A stretch of DNA of 64,000 nt from Echinometra lucunter (taxonomy: Eukaryota; Echinodermata; Echinoidea; Camarodonta; Echinometridae), in the NCBI GenBank assembly GCA_029962745.1, contig CM057157.1, positions 32,345,828 through 32,409,827 on the forward strand, given 5' to 3'. The notes under the pieces were generated by a model. The model ran no database searches. It had not been told where the DNA came from and was given only the letters and a program-made list of their open reading frames with translations. The translations under genes and the position numbers were made by a program. Positions within the stretch are counted from its first letter, which is position 1. Every line of letters starts with the position of its first letter. This document shows positions 1 through 11,452 of this stretch, one piece after another.

Positions 1-438
1 GTCTAGGCCAAACATCTAAGCTGTTCTTGCAATGTTTCCAATAGGAGGCCATTTGAGTTTAATCCTTTTCAGCAGACATTATCAACTAGTCTTTTCTTCC
101 AAATTGACCCTAAAGACTGATAAAGCTCACAAATTACCCCCCCCCCCCCCCTCCCCATTTCTCGTGCAAATGCAACATGTAACTACCAACTAATACAGAT
201 TTATCATTTCAGAGTTAAACTGCACTGGAAATCAATTACAACCTGTTACATACAAGATATTTTCATCTACCACGAGATGATTATTTTTCAATGAAAAATG
301 AATATTATACTGTGTAATACTCATAGCATATTATGATTATGAAGAATTTTCAATGATTTATTCAAAGTTCTTCATAATCATAATATGCTATCAGAACGAA
401 CAAATAGGCCACTCATATATTATGATATAGCATATTTA

Positions 439-1114
439 CCGTGTTTACACACGACTCGGCTCGAGTGTTGAATCCTCAAGCAGGGTCGAACGCTGCGAAG
501 AGGGCAACTGTGATCGCGTTTATACTGAAACAAAAAAGGCGAGTTCGACACGGCCCGCGGATCACGAACGGAAGTAGAATAGACGTCACAAATGCGGGAA
601 ATTTGCCACTGACGGCGAGCACCGAGTTCATATTCAGAGTACTGTTTTCCCCAACGTTCACATACGTCAAACACTAAACAGCGATTGGAGATAATTTTCT
701 CTTGTAATCTTTGCAATACAGGTATTAATTTAGTAAAGCACATATCTATTAAATGAATCTTATGAGCAACAACAGAATTTTACGACCCCTAAGAGGAGTA
801 CTTTTACCTATAAAAACCGAGCGAAGGCAGGGGCACAGCACAGAACTAGAGAGCATATCGCGCGCGCTACAGGATACGGATATGCCGTGTTTGACCTAGG
901 TCATACGGGTTCGACACGGCTTTCTGTTTACACACGAAAAAAAAGGCGAGTCTGACTCGGCTCGCGGGTTGAAACCTACGATTTTGGCGGATCAAAAAAG
1001 CCGTGTTCGACACGGCTCGCGGATCACACTGATCGCGTTTACACAGCATAAAATTGCTGTGTTGAGCACGGCTCGCGTGTCGAACCCCCGAGCCGTGTCA
1101 CTGTGTAAACACGG
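439..1114. mobile_element. Non-autonomous DNA transposon (MITE), TA-flanked, CCGTGTTTACACA ends
   Basis: The left end reads CCGTGTTTACACA and the right end is its inverse, TGTGTAAACACGG. Both ends abut a TA dinucleotide, at 437-438 and 1115-1116. The inversion continues inward through CACGGCTCG-type blocks. The motif TTCGACACGGCTCGCG recurs several times inside on either strand, so the element looks built from repeated sub-modules. No transposase reading frame is present; open frames of 60-107 codons here are by-products of the GC-rich palindromic repeat. TA flanks suggest a mariner-type or similar TA target, but TA occurs by chance too often to assign a superfamily. Confidence 0.6.
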
Positions 1115-1568
1115 TAATTATTTGTTTTACTTGTATTAATAGCATGACAACTTGTTTAGGCCTATTGGTATACTCTGTGACTGTTACATTCACAATACAC
1201 AGAATCATCATGTGTTGAAGACTGTCAAGAGTGGCAGACTATGAAATGAACTGAAATTACACAAATGTCATTGTGTACACAAAAATGAAGAATTTCTTCA
1301 TCCAAAATAAGGCCGTAATGAAGCAGGGCTCTAAAACCTAACTTGTTCCTTTAAATAAAGAGACAGACTGACTGTGACCTGATTTGACCAATCCTATACA
1401 TGATTGATGCAGGAAGGAAGATAGAAAACTAGGATTACTTCCTCTAAAACATTGCTGCCTTCAACCACAAAGATAGAGTGCCAAGCAATACATTCATATC
1501 ATATACAGGTGATCTATTACATTCAGAGTTAAAGGATATCATATCTTTCTTTCTTTTCTAACAAAAAG
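1115..1568. other. No feature recognised
   Basis: AT-rich single-copy-looking DNA. I see no splice-bounded coding segment, RNA gene or repeat structure here. Confidence 0.4.
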
Positions 1569-1688
1569 ATGAATGGTAAAAGCTCTAAACCAGTCCTCAA
1601 GATTCCTGATCCAGAAGAGACAAGGAGAAAGAATATACCTACTTTGAAGAGTTCAGAAATGCACAAAACAATTTTAAAAATAAGATAA
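1569..1688 (+). CDS. Possible small ORF or degraded exon, unknown product
   Basis: A 39-codon frame starts ATG-AAT-GGT after a pyrimidine-rich stretch (TTTCTTTCTTTTCTAAC then AAAAAG) and ends TAA. The predicted peptide is hydrophilic and basic and contains KIPDPEETRRKN and LKSSEMHK. Its composition looks more protein-like than that of neighbouring frames. The pyrimidine tract followed by AG could be a splice acceptor, but no GT donor is visible before the stop. It could be a terminal exon, a relic or chance. The opposite strand is also open across this stretch. I do not recognise a family. Confidence 0.2.
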   Translation: MNGKSSKPVLKIPDPEETRRKNIPTLKSSEMHKTILKIR

Positions 1689-2985
1689 AATACTAGAACA
1701 GACAGAGAAAACAATCTTTGAATGTAATTTTCACAACTGTTACTATGCAACAAAGCTTATAGTTTATAATACTTTAAACTTCATTTCATTATTATGTTAC
1801 CACGTATAAACTGTACGCAACTGAAAAAAAATGATTATCTACTCCAGCAAGTCAAGTGGAAGAAAATTAATGTTTCTCTGAAGTGAATTGAATTGAATTG
1901 AATCTGTAGAAGTACAGGTCACCAAATTGGTGTATATCAGTAATAGCTGATTGATTTACCACCTTGGAAGAATATTATAATAGAAAGCAGATTGCAGACT
2001 GCTCTGTATGCCTCCCGGGGCAAGACGTGTTGCTGTCAATGATAAACCTACAACACAATGAAAAATTGTTACCATTCAATTTAATAACATTATCTGCAAG
2101 AAGATATACTCTGATCATTTCTTGATCTTTGTTATCCTTATCCCAAGATGAATATGTTTCACTCCTAGTACAATAACACATTAGATTTAGATTGTTTTAT
2201 CATGACATAGTCTTTTGATGATGGGTGAAAATATGCAAACTATATCATTTCCAACTATTTTCAGACTTTAAAAAATAAATAATATTTCAAGAAAAAAATA
2301 TGAACTTACCTATTACCACAAGAATTCACAATTAATAATCACAAAGCGAAACACACTTAGAACACTCTACTCCAGGAAATACAATAAGATTCACTGTGCA
2401 ACCCCAAAGAAAACTATATTCCTGGTGCACGTAGCTATGTGGTGAATTATCCTACATTCTTTCTTCCTCGTAACCCACACAGAGCAGAGCCAAGTTAACA
2501 GCAGTCTTGCATGGAACGTCAACAAAAACACAACTAAAAAGTCACCAGGATGAGGCAAGTGAACTAGCCACAATCACTGAATCAAAATGCTCGCAATGCG
2601 ACATACTCCCTCGCTCTCTCTCTCTCTCTCTTTCTTCCACTTTTGTTGCACAATAGGGGTTCAAGCTTGGCTGCACATGGGGTATTATGTGGTTTATAGC
2701 TGGCCTATTATATAGTTGTAAGATACACCAGGGAAATAAAAATACCTCTCAATGGCACCTATAGTTCTTACATATTTCACTGCAACTTTTTTTTTTTTTC
2801 CTGAGGGTGGGTTGTGTGTGTTTGCACTGGAGCTTGCCTGGCTCGGCATTAAGCATGTCCACACATGGGTGTGGGTGTGTATGAATTAAAAGAAGTGGAG
2901 GTTGAGAAAGTTAACTAAATTTCATTCACATTTATATTAGGGGGGGGGGGGTGTGAGGCCCAGACCTTGAACCCCTAACCCATCT
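1689..2985. other. No gene recognised; simple repeats
   Basis: Contains a short (TTGAA)n run near 1879-1903, a CT dinucleotide run near 2607-2632, T and G homopolymers near 2788 and 2941, and otherwise unremarkable AT-rich DNA. A CTTACC at 2305-2310 could be a minus-strand GGTAAG donor following a non-coding exon, but nothing else supports it. Confidence 0.35.
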
Positions 2986-2989
2986 ATAG

Positions 2990-4040
2990 GAGCAAATTTT
3001 AAGTAAAAGGGTAACCATGTTTAGGGATTTCTCGCAAAATGTAGATCCATGTTTAGGGATTTCTCGCAAAAACTGTACCCTTTTCTATGAGTATAATTTA
3101 CAATGCTACCATAATTTGGTGAAACCAAGTATCTCATATTCTGACGTTTTTTAAAAGATTTTTGACGTTTTAGACATATTAATACATCCTCTTTCATCTG
3201 TGAAAATTTTGACTTTTAACCCAATTTGGTTTTTAAAAATTATCTAAACCTTAATTTTACCAGTTTCTCATTTTCGCTCAAAATAATTTGGTAAAACCTT
3301 GTATCTCTATTCTCAGAGATACGTTGTTTTACCTCATCAGAGTTGCTAGGTGATACAGTAAAACGGTGAGACATTGGGCAAATTCTATAGCCACGCAACG
3401 CGCGTGCTGCGCTGCAGCAATTCGAGCACTGATTTGGTAAGTCCATATAACTCTTTGACTTACGTTGTTTTGCCAAATTATTGTGCAGATGCGAAGAACG
3501 CTCTCATCAACTTACGTTTTGTTTTACCAAATTATCACATGGATGTAAAGAACGCGCTTATCGTGTTTCATCTTTTTTACTAAATTAGCGCGGAGATTAG
3601 TATGGCGGACAGTTTGTTGGTACATGTATAACAATGTACCTCGACAAAATCAATGACAGTTTGGAAAAAAAAATTATTCTGTAACTTTATTTTGTTTTGA
3701 ATACTAGAAGAATTTCATTATCCATATGTAGTGAACATTTCTCGAGAAAAAATATAAGTGACAAGGTACAGGAATGATTTATCTCTTGGAAAACCTGGAA
3801 AACTATTTCCTTGATTATCTCGAAAGTGCAGAAACAGAGATACGTGCTTTTACCAAATTACGGCTGAATACAAATAAACCACCCATGTTTAGGGAATTTG
3901 TTAAAAATGTGAATCCATGTTTAGTGATTTGTTATAAAAACTGGACCCTTTTCTACAAGTATAATTTACAATACAAATAAACCACCCATGTTTAGGGATT
4001 TCTTGTGAAAAAGTGACCCATTTGGGTGGCATATCCCTGT
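2990..4040. repeat. Dispersed repeat with CATGTTTAGGGATTT units, split by an insertion
   Basis: The motif CATGTTTAGGGATTTCTCGC and variants recur near 3017, 3050, 3885, 3917 and 3988, together with a shared segment CCCTTTTCTA-GTATAATTTACAAT near 3078-3104 and 3946-3972. The two halves are separated by the inverted-repeat element at 3114-3858. A related TTTAGGG-containing element lies at 53829-54345. The TTTAGGG heptamers are spaced, not tandem, so this is not telomeric. Confidence 0.6.
3114..3858. mobile_element. MITE inserted in the CATGTTTAGGG repeat (ATTTGGT...ACCAAAT ends)
   Basis: The left end ATTTGGTGAAACCAAGTATC and the right end GATACGTGCTTTTACCAAAT are imperfect inverses of about 22 bp, each flanked by TA (3112-3113, 3859-3860). 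Internal copies of the ATTTGGTAAAAC / TTTTACCAAATTA motif occur near 3292, 3472 and 3525, some next to GAGATAC. The flanking DNA on both sides belongs to the same repeat, which supports insertion. No transposase frame is present. Confidence 0.6.
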
Positions 4041-5109
4041 ACAGCATATATATGATATATGGAAATACCCCCCCCCCCCAACAAAATAAAACACTATAAC
4101 AGCAAAGGACTTGTTCCAAGGTCCATCCCTTCCACATTAAAAATATTAAAATATAATATATATTTATGAGCAATTACAGAGGTTAATGTGACATTAATTC
4201 CTATGATTTACTGATAAACAGTGCATGGTAATTAACCCGAATTGAGTCCGACTTATAAAACTCCAGCCTGAAATTATTTTAGGCTTCAACAGGTTAATAC
4301 TAATTTTGAGATTTGGATTGGGCCACTCAGCTACAGGTTTACTGAAGCTGTCATCAACACTGATATTCTCTTCCAACATAGATATACACACAGGTATATA
4401 TACACATATAGCCGATAGGCCATACGTTCCCTACCCCCCCCCCCCCCTGCCTTAGTAAACATGTCATAAGTTTCCCCAGTAAAAATTCTGCAAAATACAA
4501 AGTTAAAGCTCACTCGTGTAGCCAGGGGGATGCCCCCCCCCCCCAAAAAAAAAAAAATGTCATAAAAGAAAAAGAAAAAAAAATGCTTGAGAAGAGAAAA
4601 ACTTATAGTTTCAAGAGGGGCTTTCCATTACAAGCCTCGCAATTCAAAAAGCCCTTCATTTTGACATTTCATTTAGTTTTGCTTTCAACAATGTTCAAAC
4701 TGTTATAATCATTCAATTGTCATCAATGTAAAAAACTACTGTATATTTGCATATTTGTATATTTGTATAATATTGTTTCTAGCCGTCGTATTCTCTACTT
4801 TGTTATATTGTGCCTACATCCTGACCACAGCTTCCCATAAACGACGATCAAAGCGTTTTGTACCCTTGTCCTATGAAAAGAAATCTCATAGGTTTGCAGG
4901 CCTGTATGACATTCTACGTAGCTGACAGGAGATCAAAATTATCTTCCACCATTTATCAGTTTTGCTTAGAAGAGTCTTAACCCATTGACTAGTGAATTCT
5001 TACAATGCCCATAGGCTTTGTACAGGTAACCTCTGCTTCCAGTAGGTAACGGGTTAATAGTGACCAGCCGACAGCTCAAGGAAATCTCATGAATAGTTTT
5101 CAAGGGCCT
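4041..5109. other. No gene recognised; homopolymer-rich
   Basis: C tracts near 4070-4079, 4434-4447 and 4535-4544 and A tracts near 4545-4557 punctuate AT-rich DNA. I see no supported coding or RNA feature. Confidence 0.35.
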
Positions 5110-5446
5110 ACCAAAACTGTACACCAGCTCGTAGTCTTAGATCATCACATCAGTATCTTCTTAAGATCCCCAAGACGCGAGTAGCCTGTGGTGTAAGGGC
5201 TTTCTCAGCTGCAGCACCCTCTCTTTGGAACAATCTACCAATGGCTTTGAGAATCATACCATCTTTAGTAACCTTTAAATCCAAGTTGAAAACATATATC
5301 TGTTTTAACAATATCAGTACTAGACACTTTGACACTCATCCAAAGTTCCAAACCCTCTAATCTTTTCTTTTCTTTTTTTGTGTGCCTCGGAATAGAATTT
5401 TTCTAGATATATGGCGCCTTACAAATGCCTATTATTATTATTATTA
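5110..5446 (+). mobile_element. 3' end of a CR1/L2-type LINE retrotransposon (RT C-terminus plus tail)
   Basis: In the plus frame from 5124 the translation gives PARSLRSSHQYLLKIPKTRV, then FSAAAPSLWNNLP, then LVTFKSKLKTYI. This ordered signature (SLRSS..LL..P, AAP.LWN.LP, FK..LKT.L) marks the extreme C-terminus of the reverse-transcriptase ORF in CR1/L2/Jockey-type non-LTR elements. The frame is followed by a short 3' UTR with GGCGCCTTACAAATGCC and an (ATT)n tail at 5430-5448. Only the last 70 or so codons remain, so this is a 5'-truncated dead copy, as target-primed reverse transcription commonly leaves. The tail resembles the 3' end of the SINE at 18908-19215. Confidence 0.8.
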
Positions 5447-5449
5447 TTA

Positions 5450-6140
5450 CATAACCATTACAGACAAATTCATGATTATAATACTATGATAGATCATGCA
5501 CTAATAACATACTCTTCTACATGTATATCCCTGATTGGGTTTCTATTTACTGACCATTCACATGGTATAAATTCATTTGACAGAATGAAAGAGAGTCAAA
5601 ACAAGAGGCTTGTAAATACAGACCATGGTCCAATAGCTGTTTTTGTCAAGTTTGATGTAGGGAGAAAATAGAAATTAATTTTGTTACCGTAAAATCTAAT
5701 TTCCCAAAGACATCACTGAGAGATGATGACTAGGCCATTACATTAATGTTAAAGTGTACAATCATTTATGTACAGTTAGTAACAGGGACCTGCCTACATA
5801 CAATCCATGTATGAAACAAAAACATCAAAAACTTTACCCAGCATTCGAGGGGTTAACAGTTAGTTAACAAGATAAAGAAAATAGAGGATTATATACTAGT
5901 TAGATCACAATGTAAGTAATCAAAAGGCAGTTTGATTCCTAAATGAATGTGTGCGCACTTGTCTTCTCATCGCTGCTTTTGTGTCAATTAATTCTAGATT
6001 TTCATAGCGATAGAGTACATCTCTGATGTCTCTATGCTATATGTCTATGCAGTAGCACTGTTGGAAGCTCTGCTACATCACAGTTACATCTCAGTGCAGT
6101 AGAGTATTCATATAGTAGCTGTGCTATCTGTGCTACACAA
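5450..6140. other. No feature recognised
   Basis: AT-rich DNA following the LINE tail. The open frame at 5411-5671 begins in the LINE tail and shows no protein-like pattern. Confidence 0.35.
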
Positions 6141-6144
6141 ATTT

Positions 6145-6425
6145 GTCTATTATTATCATTATTGTTATTATCCCAGTTTTCATATTCAGGCTTGCCCGCA
6201 CACAATGTATGCACCTTCTCCATTCCCTGGAGAGGAGTCCAGCTAGGTGCCTTTTGCAGATGCTTACAATGCTAAACAAATCACAATGACTTTCGCATCC
6301 TACCAGGTACCTTCTTAACACCGGGGTGGAGAGTGGCAATTGTAGATTCCTATCTTGCAAAGGACATTAGTGCCGCGGCAGGACTCGAACTCATACCATG
6401 AGATTCACAGCACAGTCTGGTGACG
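6145..6425 (-). mobile_element. tRNA-derived SINE, copy 1
   Basis: On the minus strand the 5' part is tRNA-like. An A-box-like CACCAGACTGTGC region is followed by the B-box-like GAGTTCGAGTCCTGCC. The body then reads GGTACCTGGTAGGATGCG and ends in an (ATA/ATT)-rich tail near 6148-6175. The order of blocks matches the copies at 7008-7252 and 18908-19215, including a lariat-like CAATTGCCACTCTCCACC segment. It is non-coding and probably inert. Confidence 0.65.
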
Positions 6426-6429
6426 TATA

Positions 6430-7005
6430 TATACTGTACCATGAAACCTCTTCATTATCTCAACAAAATATCTTTTAATAGAAAAAAATACTGGAAGCGC
6501 ACATTTTTAGTATAGTATAGTTCTCTGAACCATAAACATACAGAGCAGAATGTCTTTTGGTGATCAGTAATATCTTTCTAAAGAAAACAAAGAAAAGACG
6601 AAGAAAAAATACAATGGAATGGTAAACAGTATAACTTGGGACTGATAAATAAAATCTTGTGCTTAAAAGATTAAATACATTAGAGAAATATAAATTACAG
6701 AAAAAAGAAACTCTCGATGAGACTCCTGTGGACACAAAAGTCATATAGCCAGTCTAAAATACAACTTTAATTGTTTTTATTCATTCTGGGACCTTTGATG
6801 AGTCTGAACTTACCATTTGGCAAGTGAAAAGAGGAAAATTTTCTCTTCTTCATCAACCATTCATAATTAACAGTGTTCTAGTTTTTCTTTAGTGCTAAAT
6901 ACCACTAATTTGAGATACCTATGGAGAAACTCTATATTTTTACTATATTCTAGATATTCCATATCACCCAGTAACACATACACAGTGATGATGTAAAATC
7001 CTAAC
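6430..7005. other. No feature recognised
   Basis: AT-rich DNA between two SINE copies. A CTTACC near 6810 could be a minus-strand donor, but the frame behind it runs into a stop within 23 codons and has no acceptor. Confidence 0.3.
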
Positions 7006-7007
7006 CT

Positions 7008-7252
7008 ACATGCACATGTACAGGTGTCATAGTCCTGTGGATAATCGCTGGATTGAAGATCACATGGTTCATGGTTCAAGTCTTGCCTTGGTATTAATGT
7101 CTTCTGGCAATATACATGTATTGCCCTACAATTACCACTCTCAGCCTGGGTGTAGTAAATGGGCACATGGTAGGAAGAAATTCCTTGAAATGCTCGAGAA
7201 CTGTAATAGCAGCCATGCTAAAGCTGCAGCAATAACAGAGGAATGAGAGGAA
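7008..7252 (+). mobile_element. tRNA-derived SINE, copy 2
   Basis: The plus strand carries an A-box-like CATAGTCCTGTGGATAATC and a B-box-like GGTTCATGGTTCAAGTCTTG. The same body blocks as copy 1 follow (TTAATGTCTTCTGGCAA, CAATTACCACTCTCAGCC, GGGCACATGGTAGGAAG). It ends in CTAAAGCTGCAGCAATAAC, which parallels CTAAAGCTGGGGTAATAAT in the copy at 18908-19215. The long ATT tail is missing or eroded. Confidence 0.65.
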
Positions 7253-7254
7253 AG

Positions 7255-8840
7255 TCAAGTCTGACAGACATGAGAGCTATACAAGAACCAAACTAGTATA
7301 ATTATCATATACTACATGTCCTTCTCTATGCAAGCCTAGGTAATAGCTGGGCATTGAAACAATTTTCTTTCAGTTCCTAAAATGAGCAAGAACACTGACT
7401 AAACTACATGTAGATACAAAGTAAAGATGATACTATGGCCTCCTGAGTAGACTGCTATTAATATGATACTATCAAGCATACTACTACCTCTATCTGGGAT
7501 TTGAAGAGTCCCATCAGGAAGTGAGTTGTCAGCTGCTTGCTACATCGTCACCCATCTTTCATCTTACAAATATTTGAGCCATGATGATCTTTGAGGATGC
7601 TCTCTGTCTGTCTCTATTACACATAACCTTGATTCATTCACTGTCACAAGTTTTCTACTCTTGCATTACAAGATTACTACAATACTTCAATACACACCAT
7701 AATGAATGATACTTTAAAGCTGACTTGTGTATACTGTATGTTAACAACACTTCATGCCCAATGAATTAGCAAGAGTGAAATATGCTGCACAACAAAAATT
7801 GTAATGACAAAAAAACCTAGTTCATTAATTCCTAAAATTTCAACAACAACAACAATAAAAATCAAATGATAAGTATCATAGTCAAGATATTTGTGCAACA
7901 CATCAAATCAAGATATCATGCACTCCCCCACATGTACATATATCATCCCCCCCAAAAAAATAAAATTAGAAAAGAACAAACAAAAACATATTAGATACAA
8001 ACAGATAAAGGATTAAACAAGGGCAGCAGAGCCAGGGAGAAGGGGGTCTATAGCAACCCCCTTCCAATGTCATCAGAAGACACATTTTAAACTGTGGCAT
8101 TGAAATACAGTGACAGGCTTGTAACATGCACAGCCCCCCCCCCCCCCCCCCCCCCACTTTCAAAAGTGCTCTGAGGCTCCTTTAAAAAAATAAACCTGAA
8201 ACCTTACTGCTTCATGCAATAATTAAGCAATGTGCAAAGCTGTCATCACATGTTGTTTTTATTGAAATCCCTGCACAACTTAATAATGATAATGATGTTA
8301 CTCATATAATGTACATTGCAGTTCCTAATCCAGTCTGTGGAGTACTCAAGTCACATGAAGAAATAGATTAAGAACTGAACAGAAATGTTTTAAATGATTA
8401 AAAGGAATCAGAGGTTATGCACTTTTAAATGTGTGCAGGAAGGCTATTCCAAAACGTACGACACGTGTGGGCAAATTATTGTCCCCCCCCCCCACCAAGT
8501 TTTTGGTATTAAAGACATTGGTTAACATTGTTATGATTTTTTTAAAATCTCATTTTGTTACTTGAAAATGGGATAAACATAGGTGTCATAGTGTAAAAAT
8601 ACCAGTCTGAAAGTTTCAGAGTATAATATCCACAGGAAGTATTTTAAAAAAAGAGAAATGTGAACCAATGTTTGAAAAATAATCTAGGGTCGGTTGCACA
8701 GACCAGACATAAGGAGTGCGCATGCGCGGATGGGGTTGTAATTATGAATTAAAGAAATATTTCATGGGTGGGGGTGGGGTATAACCATGAGTGCAATAAA
8801 AAGTGAGCAACAAAATTTTGAAAATAATGTGATCTTTGAC
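7255..8840. other. No supported gene; C-homopolymers
   Basis: Long C runs at about 8134-8156 and 8482-8492. A minus-strand frame near 7480-7545 gives the protein-like SLPDGTLQIPDR but has no convincing acceptor. Otherwise AT-rich and featureless. Confidence 0.3.
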
Positions 8841-8842
8841 AG

Positions 8843-8967
8843 GGAGCAAATGGGGTGATACGGGTACATGTATGGTTGATGGACAAAGTGACATTGCTTC
8901 TGGAGCTTGGACAACAGATTCCGGTCAAATTGAACAGAATTTTGAAGCCTGATGAATTTGTGATCGG
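8843..8967 (+). CDS. Candidate internal exon, unknown product
   Basis: A 125-bp segment follows ATCTTTGACAG (acceptor-like) and ends before GTGAGC (donor-like). The frame is open from the first base and enters with phase 0 and exits with two bases of a codon. Its peptide includes VWLMDKVTLLLELGQQIPV and LNRILKPDEFVIG, with amphipathic leucine spacing and sensible codon use. The polypyrimidine tract is weak and I found no partner exon on the plus strand. The minus strand is also open, so chance or a decayed gene fragment remains possible. No family recognised. Confidence 0.3.
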
Positions 8968-9223
8968 GTGAGCAGTTCCAAATATACATAAAATTTTGTA
9001 ATATATGTCAGTTCTAAAACTGCTCCAAAACAATATTCTGTGTATGATTTCAATACCAATTGTGTTTTTAGCCAAAATTTATGAATGTATTATTATTTTA
9101 ACTTTTGCAAGCTTGCAAAATTAATTGATTTTAGGCTTTTCAGTATCGTGAAAATGTGGCCAAAAATTTGGGTGGAATAAATATTAAAACTAGATGAATC
9201 CTCGACCGCGCGTGGCAGAAATT

Positions 9224-10060
9224 TATGCCTCCGCAATTGCCAGATCAGAAATATATGGCACATTTATGTTGATTTTTTATTTTCATGTATAAAATGACAT
9301 CTTTGACCTTGTGACCTCCAAATCTAATGAGACAATTATGAGACTTCTGTTTGCATACATGAGCCAAGTTTGGAGATGAACCATCACAGAGTTGTTAAGT
9401 TATCGCAAGAACAAGCAATTTTCACGTATATAATGACCTCTATGACCTTTGACCTTTAACCTTGAGACCCCGAAATCTAATCACATCACTGTCCCTCCCA
9501 TATGCATACATGTGCCAAGTATGAAGCTGCTCCGTCAAATGGTTGTTGAGTTATCGCGAGAACAGACCATTTCTATGTACATTACGACCTCTATGGCCTT
9601 TGACCTTTGACCTTCGACCTTGAGACCCCAAAATCTAAGTAGATAATTTTCGCTCCCATATGCATACATGAATCAAGTCTGAAGTAGATCGATCAAATAG
9701 TTGTTGAATCGCATGAACGAACCATTTCTATGTACATGACCTCTATGACCTTTGACCTTTGACCTTGAGACCCCTAAATCTCAGCAGATCATTGTCCCTA
9801 CCATATGCATACATGAATCAAGTTTGAAGATGATCCATCAAATGGTTGTTGGGTTATCGTGAGGACGAACCATTTCTATGTACATAATGACCTCTATGAC
9901 CTTTGACCTTGTGACCCTAAAATCTAATCAGATCATTGTCCCTTTCATGTGCATACATGAGCCAAGTTTGAAGCCAATCTGTTAAATGGTTCTTAAGTTA
10001 TCGCGAGAACGAGCCATTTTATGTGTATTATTACATCTATGACCTTGGCTTGAAAATGTT
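9224..10060. repeat. Tandem array of about 150-bp units rich in TGACCTTTGACCT
   Basis: Five to six diverged units each contain GACCTCTATGACCTTTGACC, a run resembling GAGACCCCAAAATCTAATC, CATATGCATACATGAGCCAAG, and GTTATCGCGAGAACGAACCA. The left boundary has TATGCCTCCGCAATTGC. The same terminus, in inverted orientation, closes the related elements near 33875 and 51960. Every unit carries one or more copies of TGACCTTTGACC, the complement of a DR1 nuclear-receptor site. The left terminus is present; the right one appears lost. Confidence 0.75.
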
Positions 10061-10064
10061 TTTC

Positions 10065-11440
10065 TTTATTAAAGGAGAGTTAAGTTTGAGTCTCTGAGTC
10101 TCTGATAGTCTTCCAAAACAAACTGACAGTATTCTCATTTCTTGTTCAGAGTTGTGAATAAGTAGAGAATTCCCTATGGAAGTTTCCTTCATAGGCCTAT
10201 GTATGATAGTACAGATACATGATTCCTCAAATTGATTTTTATTTGTCCATTTTGACTGGATTTAATTACAAAATATATGGTTAAGAACAAAATAGGAGTG
10301 AAATGTATGATAACATCAAAACTGATGTCATTGTAAGGGTAAGGTTTTTCGGTAATTACACTTTTTTCGAATGAACTTAAAAAAAAAAAAATTTAAATCT
10401 GATTTGAAGTTTAAAAATCTGATTTTTTTTTTGAATAAAAAAAATCGCCAACCCTGTTTATGTTATTCTCTATAAGAACGTCAAATTGCAATTTTTTTAA
10501 ATCTTAAATATTTATTTGTAATAAAAAGAAGACTCTGTAGTGATTTTAGATTTCTATTTGTAATTAAAAGGGCACAGTGCGACTTCAGATTTTGAGCTCT
10601 GTGTGCCATATGTTGTGGATTTGCCCATAAGCTATCAAATGAATCAGGTCTACAAAAATCTTCAAATTAAGGGCAATATTGTAAAAGTCAGCAGTATTGT
10701 CCTAAAAATCAGCTAAATTTGTCATGCCTGCCTAATTCTTCATTTCTTGGCCATTAAACCACTGCTTCTGAGGAAAATAAAAACTGTCCCTTAAGGGTGA
10801 CAAACCACTGACAAGAAGTACTAAAAAAAACTGACTCACTGGGATGTACTCATTACCCAGAAATGGAAAGAAAATTTAGTTTCTTTCTTATAATTTTGAG
10901 GAAACTTTGCCAATATGTAAAAAATCTCTATCTACAGGCTGTCTTCGAAACACTCCTGTACCTTATAACATACATGTACTGTACAGATTAGTGGGTACAC
11001 ACTCTATGTGTCTACATAGCACCCCAATGCATAACTCATTTTAAAGAAAAATATACACATTTTCTAATGCTACACTCTTAAAACATGTATTAAAAACTGT
11101 GTTAAAAAATGTTGATTAAAACTTGCTCAACATTGGTATAAAATGAGTGTTGGTTAAAAATGGCTTTTAACCTGGCGTGTGCTAAAAATATTGATTAAAA
11201 TCTTTGTTGCAACCAACAATGATTATGTTGTAACCATCATTGATTGAATCAGGTTTTTTGGCTTTCTAGCCAAAGTGATGGAATATTTTTGTAGGTTAAA
11301 GTTTGATCAAAGCTGATGACTGAACAGCACAAGCGCATATAGATTTATATTGCTGAGCACAAATCTCTAGCAGAAATTGCGATAAAAATGGACAGTGCAG
11401 GTAGAATGTTACATCAATAACTTCTTGGTTATTCATCTAA
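10065..11440. other. No feature recognised
   Basis: AT-rich DNA with A and T runs near 10381-10450. Around 11080-11260 there are repeated TTGATTAAAA / GTTGGTTAAAA words with no clear period. Confidence 0.3.
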
Positions 11441-11452
11441 TCGTGCAATATG

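Noticed and set aside
2305..2580. Minus-strand non-coding first exon ending in GGTAAGTTC
   Set aside because: Only the donor-like site supports it; no promoter or linked coding exon was found.
3017..4000. TTTAGGG words resembling plant-type telomere repeat
   Set aside because: They are spaced tens of bases apart inside a dispersed repeat, never tandem.
6810..6880. Minus-strand exon ending at a GTAAGTTC donor
   Set aside because: The frame starts at a TAG 23 codons upstream and no pyrimidine-rich acceptor precedes it.
7480..7545. Minus-strand peptide SLPDGTLQIPDR before a GTAGTA donor
   Set aside because: No credible acceptor and a stop close upstream.
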